From: UMGS1851 sp900555605
GTDB taxonomy: Bacteria > Bacillota > Clostridia > UBA1212 > UBA1255
DNA: 5,078 nt
Reading direction: 5' to 3'
Assembly (NCBI GenBank): GCA_902472555.1
Contig: CABROF010000129.1
Span: forward strand, 1 to 5,078
The translations under genes were made by a program, and so were the position numbers. The notes under the pieces are model-generated. The model was not told where the DNA came from, made no database searches, and saw only the letters and a program-made list of their open reading frames with translations. Position 1 is the first letter of the stretch, and every line of letters begins with the position of its first letter. Positions 1 to 5,078 of the stretch are shown piece by piece.

Positions 1-701
1 GCGGTCTTGCCCACCCCCGGCTCGCCGATCAGACAGGGATTATTTTTGGTGCGGCGGCTCAGTACCTGCATGACGCGCTGTACTTCTTTCTGCCGGCCCA
101 CCACAGGATCAAACTTGTTGTCCTTTGCCATCTGCGTGAGATCCCTGCCGTATTGATTCAGCACAGGCGTATCTCCGCCTTCCTGCCGTGCGTTCCCGCC
201 TGCATTGCCGAACACGCCGCCTTTATCCTTCATCGCAGCTTCCTTCACCGCAAAATCCTCTCCGAGAATAAATTTGCTGAAATCATTAAAAAAGTTCTGC
301 GGATCCACACCTAAGTCAATCATAATCCGCAGCGCAATGCTGTCCATTTCATTCAGAATCGCCATCAGCAAATGTTCTGTTCCCACATAATTATGGCCCA
401 ACTTTCTGGCCTCGTGAACGCTGTTGTTTACCACACGCTTGAAAGTCGGCGTAACCTTTGCGGCAGCAGCGCTGGCCACACCCTCTGATATGTTATTTCC
501 CATATACGTCCGGATCAGATTGCGAATTGCATCCGGCGTGGCGCCATGCTGTACCAGCAATTTGCCTGCTACACTGCCCTCGTCACTGGACAGCCCCAGC
601 AGCAGATGCTCGGATCCGACGTAATTACACCCCATATTTTTTGCCTCAAGTTCCGCGGTGCGGATTGCCTGCGCCGCCTTTTCAGTGAGTCTGATTTCCA
701 T
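1..701 (-). CDS. clpC: ATP-dependent Clp protease ATP-binding subunit ClpC, N-terminal part (cut by window edge)
   Basis: Hsp100/AAA+ unfoldase that recognises substrates, including arginine-phosphorylated ones, and threads them into ClpP in the cytoplasm. Only the first 233 codons are present; the 3' part lies beyond base 1. Translation shows two Clp_N repeats (about residues 1-70 and 80-150), each with the signature NYVGxEHLL (26-34 and 104-112). A Gly/Asn-rich linker follows (about 167-185), then the entry to AAA+ domain 1 with DPVVGR, LSRRTKNNP and the Walker A GEPGVGKT (226-233), exactly at the edge. Glu31 and Glu109 align with B. subtilis ClpC Glu32 and Glu106, known from that family to bind phospho-arginine. 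The ATG at 701 is preceded by GGTGGAG at good spacing and lies 38 bp after the mcsB stop, so it is the last visible gene of the ctsR operon. ClpC is preferred over ClpB or ClpA because of the N-domain sequence and the operon. The UVR segment and second AAA+ domain cannot be checked here. Confidence 0.97.
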   Translation of the reverse strand, partial: MEIRLTEKAAQAIRTAELEAKNMGCNYVGSEHLLLGLSSDEGSVAGKLLVQHGATPDAIRNLIRTYMGNNISEGVASAAAAKVTPTFKRVVNNSVHEARKLGHNYVGTEHLLMAILNEMDSIALRIMIDLGVDPQNFFNDFSKFILGEDFAVKEAAMKDKGGVFGNAGGNARQEGGDTPVLNQYGRDLTQMAKDNKFDPVVGRQKEVQRVMQVLSRRTKNNPCLIGEPGVGKT

Positions 702-739
702 GATGATCTCCACCCTTTCACAAAATCCCGTAAGATACT

Positions 740-1795
740 CTATTTTTCCGCTGTCTCCGCCGAATCTCCGCCATTCTTCGGCTGTTCCGTCAATTCCCGT
801 TTAATGACCAGCGCACGCACCTGATCTCGCTCATTGGAATCCAGAATCCGTCCGGTGAGCTTTTGCAGCGTAGCAGGCTGCACCATTGTCATAAGCTTAA
901 TCAGATTCACGTCCGTGCCGCTTATAATTTTCAAATCCACCCCCATTTTCACCTCGGACAGCAGTGACAATGCCTCTTTCGCACTGATAATCCGGGCATT
1001 GGTCAGAATGCCGTAGGCACGGAATACCCTGTCCTCGAATTCGATTCCGGAATTTTTATACAGATATTCCCGGTAATTCCGCTCCATTGTGCAGATCTGC
1101 GTGATAATATTATTAACATTAATAATAATATCATCCTCCGTATGTCCCAAAGTAAATTGGTTTGAAATCTGAAAGCAGTGCGCCACGGCATTGCTGTTCT
1201 CCCCATAAATCCCGCGTACCGCAATTCCGAGCTTTCCGCAGGAATCCAGCACCTCTTTAATTTTATCTGTCAAAACCAGTGCCGGCAGGTGCAGCATGGC
1301 AGAGGCTCTGATAGCGGTTCCTACATTTGTCGGACAGCTCGTTAAATACCCGAATTCCGGTGAAAATGCATATTGCTTCTGGAAGCACGGCAGCGATTCG
1401 AATTTCAGGCATTTCTGGTACGCTTCCTGCAGCTGATAGCCGGGTAAAATACATTGTATCCGCAGATGATCCTCCTCGTTTACCATAACGGAAAGACCAT
1501 CCTCCCCGATCATCACCCCGCAGGGCAGCGTTTCCTTTTCCGCAAGGTCCATGCTGATCAAATGTGTTTCCACAAGAGAATTCCGCTCCAGGGCCGGCAT
1601 ATCGCTCATCCGCAGAACCCTTCCGTCTCTGCCCTCTGTCCGCAGTCCCTCCTCAACAGCCGAAATCACATGATTATAATCCGCCTCCGTACATTTGTTC
1701 GGAAAAGGAATTCCCGTAAAATTTCTGGCAAAACGAACGCGCGTACTCAGCACCACGTCCTGCTGAGGGCCTTCGCTGGCATACCACTCAACCAT
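740..1795 (-). CDS. mcsB: Protein-arginine kinase McsB
   Basis: Transfers phosphate from ATP to protein arginine side chains, marking proteins for ClpCP and inactivating CtsR; cytoplasmic. The 351-residue product has a phosphagen-kinase (guanido kinase) fold. Visible motifs are STRVRFARN (17-25, nucleotide phosphate contacts), NEEDHLR (106-112), CPTNVGT (154-160), RGIYGEN (194-200) and SNQFTLG (211-217). Glu108, Cys154 and Glu199 sit at a constant offset of 13 from B. subtilis McsB Glu121, Cys167 and Glu212, the catalytic residues as I recall them. The C-terminal domain carries RDQVRA (323-328), the family's allosteric phospho-arginine-binding RDxxRA motif. The start at 1795 is chosen over one at 1852: it gives the family N terminus (MVEWY), has AAGGGG about eight bases upstream, and overlaps the mcsA stop by 8 bp, implying translational coupling. 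Length is close to the roughly 360 residues usual for the family. The loop at 200-207 (NSNAVAHC) departs from the usual GEGxxAxG pattern. Confidence 0.96.
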   Translation of the reverse strand: MVEWYASEGPQQDVVLSTRVRFARNFTGIPFPNKCTEADYNHVISAVEEGLRTEGRDGRVLRMSDMPALERNSLVETHLISMDLAEKETLPCGVMIGEDGLSVMVNEEDHLRIQCILPGYQLQEAYQKCLKFESLPCFQKQYAFSPEFGYLTSCPTNVGTAIRASAMLHLPALVLTDKIKEVLDSCGKLGIAVRGIYGENSNAVAHCFQISNQFTLGHTEDDIIINVNNIITQICTMERNYREYLYKNSGIEFEDRVFRAYGILTNARIISAKEALSLLSEVKMGVDLKIISGTDVNLIKLMTMVQPATLQKLTGRILDSNERDQVRALVIKRELTEQPKNGGDSAETAEK

Positions 1796-2408
1796 GCTGC
1801 GCACCCCTTTCCAGTTCCTTGATCTGATCACGCAAAAGTGCCGCCCGCTCAAAGTCCTCAGCCTGTACCGCTTCCTTCATCTGCGCCTTCAGGCTCCGGA
1901 TTTCCTCGGAATCCTCCGGCTCTTTGCCAGCAGCAGGTTCTGCCTGCACATCAGGCTGCGGTATCTGTGCCCCCTGTTCCGTCAGTGCCTGGCGGAGCTC
2001 TTCAAGCTCCGCGGCAGCAGGCGTTTCCGTCCCGGCAGCGGGCTTTCTTCCGATATGAAGGCAATTGCCGTGAACCTTCCTAAGCAGCGGTCTTACCTGA
2101 TCGACAAACGTGTGATAGCACTCCGAACAGCCGAGCTTGCCGGTTTCGGAAATCATGCTGTAAGTGGTCCCGCATACGGGGCACTTTTTCACACTGCCGC
2201 TGCTGCGCTGCTGTGCAATCAGAGACCAAAGCCCCTCCAAGCCCAGCAGTCCCGAATACGCGGATTTTACATCCTCCTTTGCCTGAAAAGCAGGCTTGCT
2301 GATTTCCACCGCACAGCTGTCGCAGATATGCATAACATATTTCTGGTTGTTCATCACCTTTGTGAGCTGCATGGTCGCAGGCTTCACATGACATCTTTCA
2401 CATAACAT
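1788..2408 (-). CDS. mcsA: McsA, zinc-binding activator of the McsB arginine kinase
   Basis: Partner and activator of McsB; in the known system it binds metal through cysteine pairs and forms the active McsA-McsB kinase complex that acts on CtsR and misfolded proteins. The 206-residue product has four CxxC pairs (Cys3/Cys6, Cys29/Cys32, Cys76/Cys79, Cys94/Cys97) and the conserved patch HGNCLHIGRKP (113-123). A variable Ala/Glu/Pro/Gln-rich linker (about 124-167) follows, then a C-terminal UVR domain (about 168-200, EEIRSLKAQMKEAV then EDFERAALLRDQIKELE), the charged coiled hairpin also found in UvrB, UvrC and ClpC. It is somewhat longer than the roughly 185-residue B. subtilis protein, mainly in the linker. 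The ATG at 2408 has AAGGGA six bases upstream and lies 22 bp after ctsR. The stop overlaps the mcsB start. All cysteine pairs are intact, so metal binding is expected. Confidence 0.95.
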   Translation of the reverse strand: MLCERCHVKPATMQLTKVMNNQKYVMHICDSCAVEISKPAFQAKEDVKSAYSGLLGLEGLWSLIAQQRSSGSVKKCPVCGTTYSMISETGKLGCSECYHTFVDQVRPLLRKVHGNCLHIGRKPAAGTETPAAAELEELRQALTEQGAQIPQPDVQAEPAAGKEPEDSEEIRSLKAQMKEAVQAEDFERAALLRDQIKELERGAQHG

Positions 2409-2430
2409 CGTTAGTCCCTTCCCCTCTTTG

Positions 2431-2895
2431 TTAAATCACCAGCGCAGTCAGCATATGCTTCAGCAGCGCCGCCCGGTATTGGTCGCGTTCCTCCTGCGGG
2501 ACGGCATACAGCATTTTATCACTGACAGCCGCCTCCAAAAGTCTGGCTTCCCGTTCGGTTATAACATTATATTCAAAAAAGTTCCGAATAAAAATCCGTG
2601 CATCATTTTGTGACAGACACGCTCCGATTCCTGCAATGACATGCATAAAATAATGATTATCCTTTTTGTCGAACTGCATTCTGTAAATCCGGATGCAGCC
2701 TCCGCCGCCCCTTCTGCTTTCCACAAAATACCCTTTTTCTTCAGAAAAGCGGGTATCAATTACATAATTGATCTGAGACGGAACGCAATGAAACTGTGCG
2801 GCCAGCTCGTTCCGCCGTATTTCTACGGCTTCCGGCGCACAGTCCGCAAGAAGCTCCTTGATAAATTCTTCAATCATATCACTCAGTCGTGCCAA
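2431..2895 (-). CDS. ctsR: CtsR, transcriptional repressor of class III heat-shock (clp) genes
   Basis: Dimeric winged-helix repressor that binds tandem GGTCAAA repeats in front of clp genes and is released by heat or by McsA/McsB action. The 154-residue product matches the family length. It has an N-terminal helix-turn-helix (about 26-50, with CVPSQINYVIDTRF at 37-50), then the glycine-rich DNA-contacting, temperature-sensing wing ESRRGGGGCIRI (59-70). Arg62 aligns with the DNA-contacting Arg62 of B. subtilis CtsR. The C-terminal dimerisation domain (about 80-154) ends in EERDQYRAALLKHMLTAL. Cys67 stands where tyrosine is usual. The start is TTG at 2895; this aligns the protein with the B. 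subtilis N terminus, whereas the first internal ATG (codon 7) would shorten helix 1. GGTGA lies six bases before the TTG. It is the first gene of its operon, behind a promoter whose initial transcribed region holds a CtsR box, so it should repress itself. Confidence 0.97.
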   Translation of the reverse strand: MARLSDMIEEFIKELLADCAPEAVEIRRNELAAQFHCVPSQINYVIDTRFSEEKGYFVESRRGGGGCIRIYRMQFDKKDNHYFMHVIAGIGACLSQNDARIFIRNFFEYNVITEREARLLEAAVSDKMLYAVPQEERDQYRAALLKHMLTALVI

Positions 2896-2946
2896 TGGAT
2901 TTCACCAGCTTTCCTCAGCAGATATTCAAATAAATACAGCTTCTAT

Positions 2947-2953
2947 GGTCAAA
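2947..2953 (+). promoter_or_regulatory. Extra inverted CtsR half-site
   Basis: A third perfect GGTCAAA heptamer, here on the plus strand, facing the canonical direct-repeat box and separated from its nearer half by six bases. Together with the AGTCAAA half at 2960-2966 it forms an inverted repeat (7-bp arms, 4-bp centre CTGA, 2948-2965) that could also fold as an AU-rich hairpin in the ctsR leader RNA. It could be an accessory contact for CtsR or a chance A/T-rich match; the sequence alone does not decide. Confidence 0.45.
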
Positions 2954-2959
2954 ACTGAT

Positions 2960-2976
2960 TTTGACTTTCTTTGACC
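2960..2976 (-). promoter_or_regulatory. CtsR operator (CtsR box)
   Basis: On the minus strand this reads GGTCAAAGAAAGTCAAA, a full match to the known CtsR consensus of two direct (A/G)GTCAAA heptamers separated by NAN. It begins about 11 bases downstream of the -10 hexamer, so it covers roughly +4 to +20 of the predicted transcript, where bound CtsR would block promoter clearance or polymerase binding. It is the expected autoregulatory site of the ctsR-mcsA-mcsB-clpC operon. A further GGTCAAA lies nearby in the opposite orientation at 2947-2953. Confidence 0.95.
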
Positions 2977-2986
2977 TATGGGCTAT

Positions 2987-3014
2987 ATTATACCACCGGA
3001 CAAATTTCTGTCAA
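2987..3014 (-). promoter_or_regulatory. Sigma-A type promoter of the ctsR operon
   Basis: On the minus strand a perfect -35 hexamer TTGACA (3014-3009) and a perfect -10 hexamer TATAAT (2992-2987) are separated by 16 bp. Transcription would start near 2979 and give a leader of about 84 nt before the ctsR TTG. Such a strong promoter followed at once by a CtsR box is the expected design of a tightly repressed stress operon. The -35 hexamer overlaps the TGA stop of rsmE (3013-3011). Confidence 0.93.
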
Positions 3015-3772
3015 TCCCCAAATTCATATCGAATTGCCGCTAAAACAGCAAGTCCGGCGGTTTCGGTGCGCAGAATGCGTTTTCCCAAGCTCACCGGTAT
3101 AAAACCTGCCGAAAAAGCGGATTCTGCCTCCGCACCTGCAATTCCGCCCTCCGGACCGATAAAAACGGAAATTGATTTTTGCAGTTTCATGGCCTGCAGA
3201 CTGTCCGGATGCCGCAGCACCTGCTTGAGCGTCCGTTCTGTTTCATTTTCATATGGCATCAAGCGCAGGCCTTCCGGTGCCTGCCGGATCGCTGCGCGGA
3301 ACGGCATTGGAAGCAATATTTCCGGAATTCTGCCTCTGCCGCACTGTTTGGCCGCCTCGGCTGCGATCCTCTGCCAGCGTACCTGCTTTCTTTCGCAGTC
3401 CTCCGGGCCGCGGAGCTTTACTACCGTCCGTTCCGTCAGAACCGGTATGATCTCCGTAACCCCAAGCTCAACGCACTTCTGAATCAGCCAGTCCATTTTC
3501 TCCCCTTTCGGGATTCCTTGGTAGAGACGGACTGCAATCTCGGGCTCTGTTTCACAGCGCAGCGTATCCTTTACCGCGGCGTAAACCCGGTCTGCCGTAA
3601 TCCGTTGAATTTCACATACGTATTCAAGTCCCGCCGTATCGCACAGCGTAACGGCATCGCCCGCCTGTAAGCGCAGAACCTGCCCGATATGGCGGACATC
3701 ACTGCCCTCGATTTCTATCATTCCCTGTTTTGCCTGTTCCGCCTGACGGGCAGAAATAAAAAAGCGTCCCAT
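3011..3772 (-). CDS. rsmE: 16S rRNA (uracil-1498-N3)-methyltransferase RsmE
   Basis: SPOUT-superfamily enzyme that uses S-adenosylmethionine to methylate N3 of U1498 in 16S rRNA of the 30S subunit. The 253-residue product is of normal length. It shows an N-terminal PUA-like RNA-binding part (about 1-75, with DVRHIGQVLRLQAGD at 25-39) followed by the knotted SPOUT domain. Motifs there are KGEKMDWLIQKCVELGV (89-105), EAAKQ (139-143), IGPEGG (205-210, SAM-binding loop) and SLGKRILRTETA (228-239, knot and cofactor pocket). The ATG at 3772 shares one base with the holA TAA stop (TAATG), so translation is probably coupled; a weak GGTGAT lies six bases before it. In many Firmicutes rsmE follows prmA and dnaJ, so its place after holA and before ctsR is less usual. 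Its stop codon lies inside the ctsR promoter. Confidence 0.96.
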   Translation of the reverse strand: MGRFFISARQAEQAKQGMIEIEGSDVRHIGQVLRLQAGDAVTLCDTAGLEYVCEIQRITADRVYAAVKDTLRCETEPEIAVRLYQGIPKGEKMDWLIQKCVELGVTEIIPVLTERTVVKLRGPEDCERKQVRWQRIAAEAAKQCGRGRIPEILLPMPFRAAIRQAPEGLRLMPYENETERTLKQVLRHPDSLQAMKLQKSISVFIGPEGGIAGAEAESAFSAGFIPVSLGKRILRTETAGLAVLAAIRYEFGD

Positions 3773-4773
3773 TACTGCATCACCAACAATTCAATCGCCG
3801 TCACGTCTTTTACGGATCCGTTCTTTACGGCTTCATCCAAGGAAAGACATGCATCGATTTTATTTTTTATCTCACTCAGCGTAAAATGCTTTGCCTGCAG
3901 CTGCAGCTTTTTGGCAATAAAGCCCTTAAGTCCCAGCCGTTCGGAAAGCGCATTCTGTGAAATCCCTTCGTCCGTCAGCTTCTTTACATGATAAAGCTGC
4001 AGCCAATGCCGGCTGATCATTGTTAAAATCAGCTGCGGCGGTTCTTTGTCCTCAATCAACGCCCGCAGGGATAAAAACGCCTTTTCGCGGTTTTTCATTG
4101 CAATGGCATCCGTGACATCAAAAATCTTTGCGGCAACGGATAACGCGCACACACTGCGGACATGCGCTTCTTCGATCGTCTCTCCCTGTACGGTAAGCAG
4201 CACCAATTTATCCAGCTCCTGCATAAGACGCACTAAATCATCTCCGATGCCGGTTACCATTAAACTAACCGCACCGCGGCTGATCATCCTCCCATTACTT
4301 TTTGCTGCCTTTGACAGAATTTTATAGATCATATCCTCTCCCTGGCGCGCGCATTCAAAAGCAATCCCCAAGGCAGAAATCTGCTTGAATAGTTTGCTGC
4401 GCTTGTCCGCCTCATCCTCCCGGAACACCAAACATACGTCATACGTATGCAGGCGGTCCAAAAAGGTCAGTTCCTTAGCCGCCCCTTTCAATAGGCCGGA
4501 ACGATTTACCAGGATAAATTTTTTATCGCCAAACATGGAAATTGCTTCGCAGGCCTCCTGTATTTCCGCAGGCTCTGTACGGTCCTGAAATTTAAAATAA
4601 TTCAGCCGATCGCTGCCGATGGCTTTTTGCTGCAGGCCGCTGATATAAAAATCCTTCAGGTACTCCTCCGGACCGTAAAATAAATACAGGCTTTCCAGCT
4701 GATCCGATGCAAGATGACGGTTCATGTCCGAAACTGTTACGATTCCGCCGCCTTGTTTTCCCGCATTTTCCAT
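3772..4773 (-). CDS. holA: DNA polymerase III subunit delta (HolA)
   Basis: Clamp-loader subunit that opens the beta sliding clamp and works in the cytoplasmic replisome with delta-prime and DnaX. The 333-residue product has the normal length. Family landmarks are LYLFYGPEEYL (29-39, degenerate nucleotide-binding loop after the N-terminal extension), MFGDKKFILVN (80-90, the clamp-interacting region being expected near here), DDLVRLMQELDKL (179-190 region) and IFDVTDAIAMKN (217-228, start of the C-terminal collar domain). The end matches the usual KxGxxxD-type tail (KNGSVKD, 317-323). The ATG at 4773 has a strong AAGGAG eight bases upstream. The alternative ATG at codon 17 has none, so the longer form with a 37-bp overlap with comEC is preferred. 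Pairing with comEC upstream is common in Firmicutes. The overlaps on both sides indicate one co-transcribed unit with comEC and rsmE. Sequence similarity in this family is low, but order and motifs agree. Confidence 0.93.
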   Translation of the reverse strand: MENAGKQGGGIVTVSDMNRHLASDQLESLYLFYGPEEYLKDFYISGLQQKAIGSDRLNYFKFQDRTEPAEIQEACEAISMFGDKKFILVNRSGLLKGAAKELTFLDRLHTYDVCLVFREDEADKRSKLFKQISALGIAFECARQGEDMIYKILSKAAKSNGRMISRGAVSLMVTGIGDDLVRLMQELDKLVLLTVQGETIEEAHVRSVCALSVAAKIFDVTDAIAMKNREKAFLSLRALIEDKEPPQLILTMISRHWLQLYHVKKLTDEGISQNALSERLGLKGFIAKKLQLQAKHFTLSEIKNKIDACLSLDEAVKNGSVKDVTAIELLVMQ

Positions 4774-5078
4774 ATCTGAATCTCCTTATCTCTGAATACG
4801 GTCTTTCTTCCGAACACGAAGCTGACCGCGCCGCTGTGATCTGTACGGTACACCGCGATCCCGTGCTTCTGAAACCGCTGAAGCACCGTCTCCGCAGGAT
4901 GTCCGTACCGGTTTTTTCTGCCGGCGCTTATTATAGCATATTCCGGTCTAACATACGATAAAAAAATCTCCGTATTGCTTGTATCGGAGCCGTGATGCGC
5001 TGCGGCCAGTACGTCGCAGGCCTTCAGCAGTCCCTTCTCCGCCAGCGCCTGCTCTCCCTCCTGCTGCAGATCCCCCGG
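4737..5078 (-). CDS. comEC: ComEC/Rec2-type competence protein, C-terminal metallo-beta-lactamase-like domain (partial)
   Basis: Last 113 codons of a gene that continues beyond base 5078. ComEC is the inner-membrane channel for single-stranded DNA uptake, and its C-terminal MBL-like domain lies outside the membrane and is thought to act as the nuclease. Visible are PGDL at the edge (residues 1-4 of the fragment), AAAHHGSDTSN (25-35), YAIISAGRKNRYGHP (47-61) and YRTDHSGAV (77-85), which are the order and spacing of the COG2333-type ComEC C terminus. The Asp and His residues are retained, so the metal site looks intact in the visible part. The TAA at 4739-4737 lies 37 bp inside holA in another frame. 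A stand-alone COG2333 hydrolase cannot be excluded because the membrane part is outside the window, but the holA neighbour favours full ComEC. Confidence 0.88.
   Translation of the reverse strand, partial: PGDLQQEGEQALAEKGLLKACDVLAAAHHGSDTSNTEIFLSYVRPEYAIISAGRKNRYGHPAETVLQRFQKHGIAVYRTDHSGAVSFVFGRKTVFRDKEIQIWKMRENKAAES

Noticed and set aside
205..824. Several plus-strand open frames over clpC and the mcsB end
   Set aside because: They are antisense to strongly recognised genes, are short and Ser/Pro/Arg-rich, and resemble no protein family.
1108..1127. Perfect A/T-only 9-bp inverted repeat with a 2-bp centre (TATTATTAA / TTAATAATA)
   Set aside because: It lies inside mcsB and is produced by a run of Ile and Asn codons in a conserved region (DDIIINVNNII); no promoter partner box, no terminator layout, and A/T-only palindromes arise easily by chance.
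1796..1852. 19-codon N-terminal extension of McsB
   Set aside because: It would lie inside mcsA, has no family counterpart, and the ATG at 1795 gives the conserved N terminus with a good ribosome-binding site.
1794..2405. 203-codon open frame on the plus strand, antisense to all of mcsA
   Set aside because: It mirrors mcsA in a complementary frame, has no recognisable domain or ribosome-binding site, and mcsA on the other strand is certain from its cysteine pairs and UVR domain.
2926..2964. Possible second promoter in the ctsR leader (TTGACC followed by TATTTA)
   Set aside because: The two elements are only about 10 bp apart, too close for a sigma-A promoter, and TTGACC is explained as the reverse of the extra CtsR half-site.
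2961..3482. 173-codon plus-strand frame starting in the ctsR promoter region
   Set aside because: It is antisense to rsmE, whose SPOUT motifs are clear; its composition is that of a shadow frame.
4707..4961. 84-codon plus-strand frame at the comEC-holA junction
   Set aside because: It is antisense to both comEC and holA, which are supported by motifs, and it has no family resemblance.

Overview
The window is a densely packed stretch of bacterial chromosome with every recognisable gene on the minus strand. It suggests a Gram-positive Firmicutes (Bacillota) genome, most likely a Clostridia-type one. The reasons are the complete ctsR-mcsA-mcsB-clpC stress operon, which is diagnostic of that phylum, a canonical CtsR box, a comEC-holA junction, and base composition near half GC. 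Genus cannot be read from the sequence.

Layout, in the direction of transcription (from 5078 down to 1): the 3' end of comEC (MBL-like domain of the DNA-uptake channel, cut by the window edge); holA (DNA polymerase III delta); rsmE (16S rRNA m3U methyltransferase); a 115-bp intergenic region with a near-consensus sigma-A promoter and a CtsR operator; then ctsR (repressor), mcsA (zinc-finger adaptor), mcsB (protein arginine kinase) and the first 233 codons of clpC (AAA+ unfoldase, cut just at its first Walker A motif). The first three genes overlap head to tail (37 bp and 1 bp). In the second group mcsA and mcsB overlap by 8 bp, and the other gaps are 22 and 38 bp. No other gap exceeds 40 bp. 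No RNA gene, mobile element, CRISPR array or clear terminator was seen.

The second group is one regulatory and proteolytic circuit. CtsR represses its own operon. Under protein stress McsB, activated by McsA, phosphorylates arginines on proteins. ClpC binds phospho-arginine through its N domain and delivers those substrates to ClpP. Key residues of this circuit are visible: the McsB catalytic set, its RDxxRA phospho-arginine pocket motif, the two ClpC N-domain glutamates, the four CxxC pairs of McsA and the Gly-rich wing of CtsR.

I do not see a previously undescribed system. The points worth a second look are a third, inverted CtsR half-site next to the canonical operator, an RDxxRA motif in both CtsR and McsB, rsmE placed between holA and ctsR, a ctsR promoter whose -35 box covers the rsmE stop codon with no terminator between, and an altered glycine loop in McsB.
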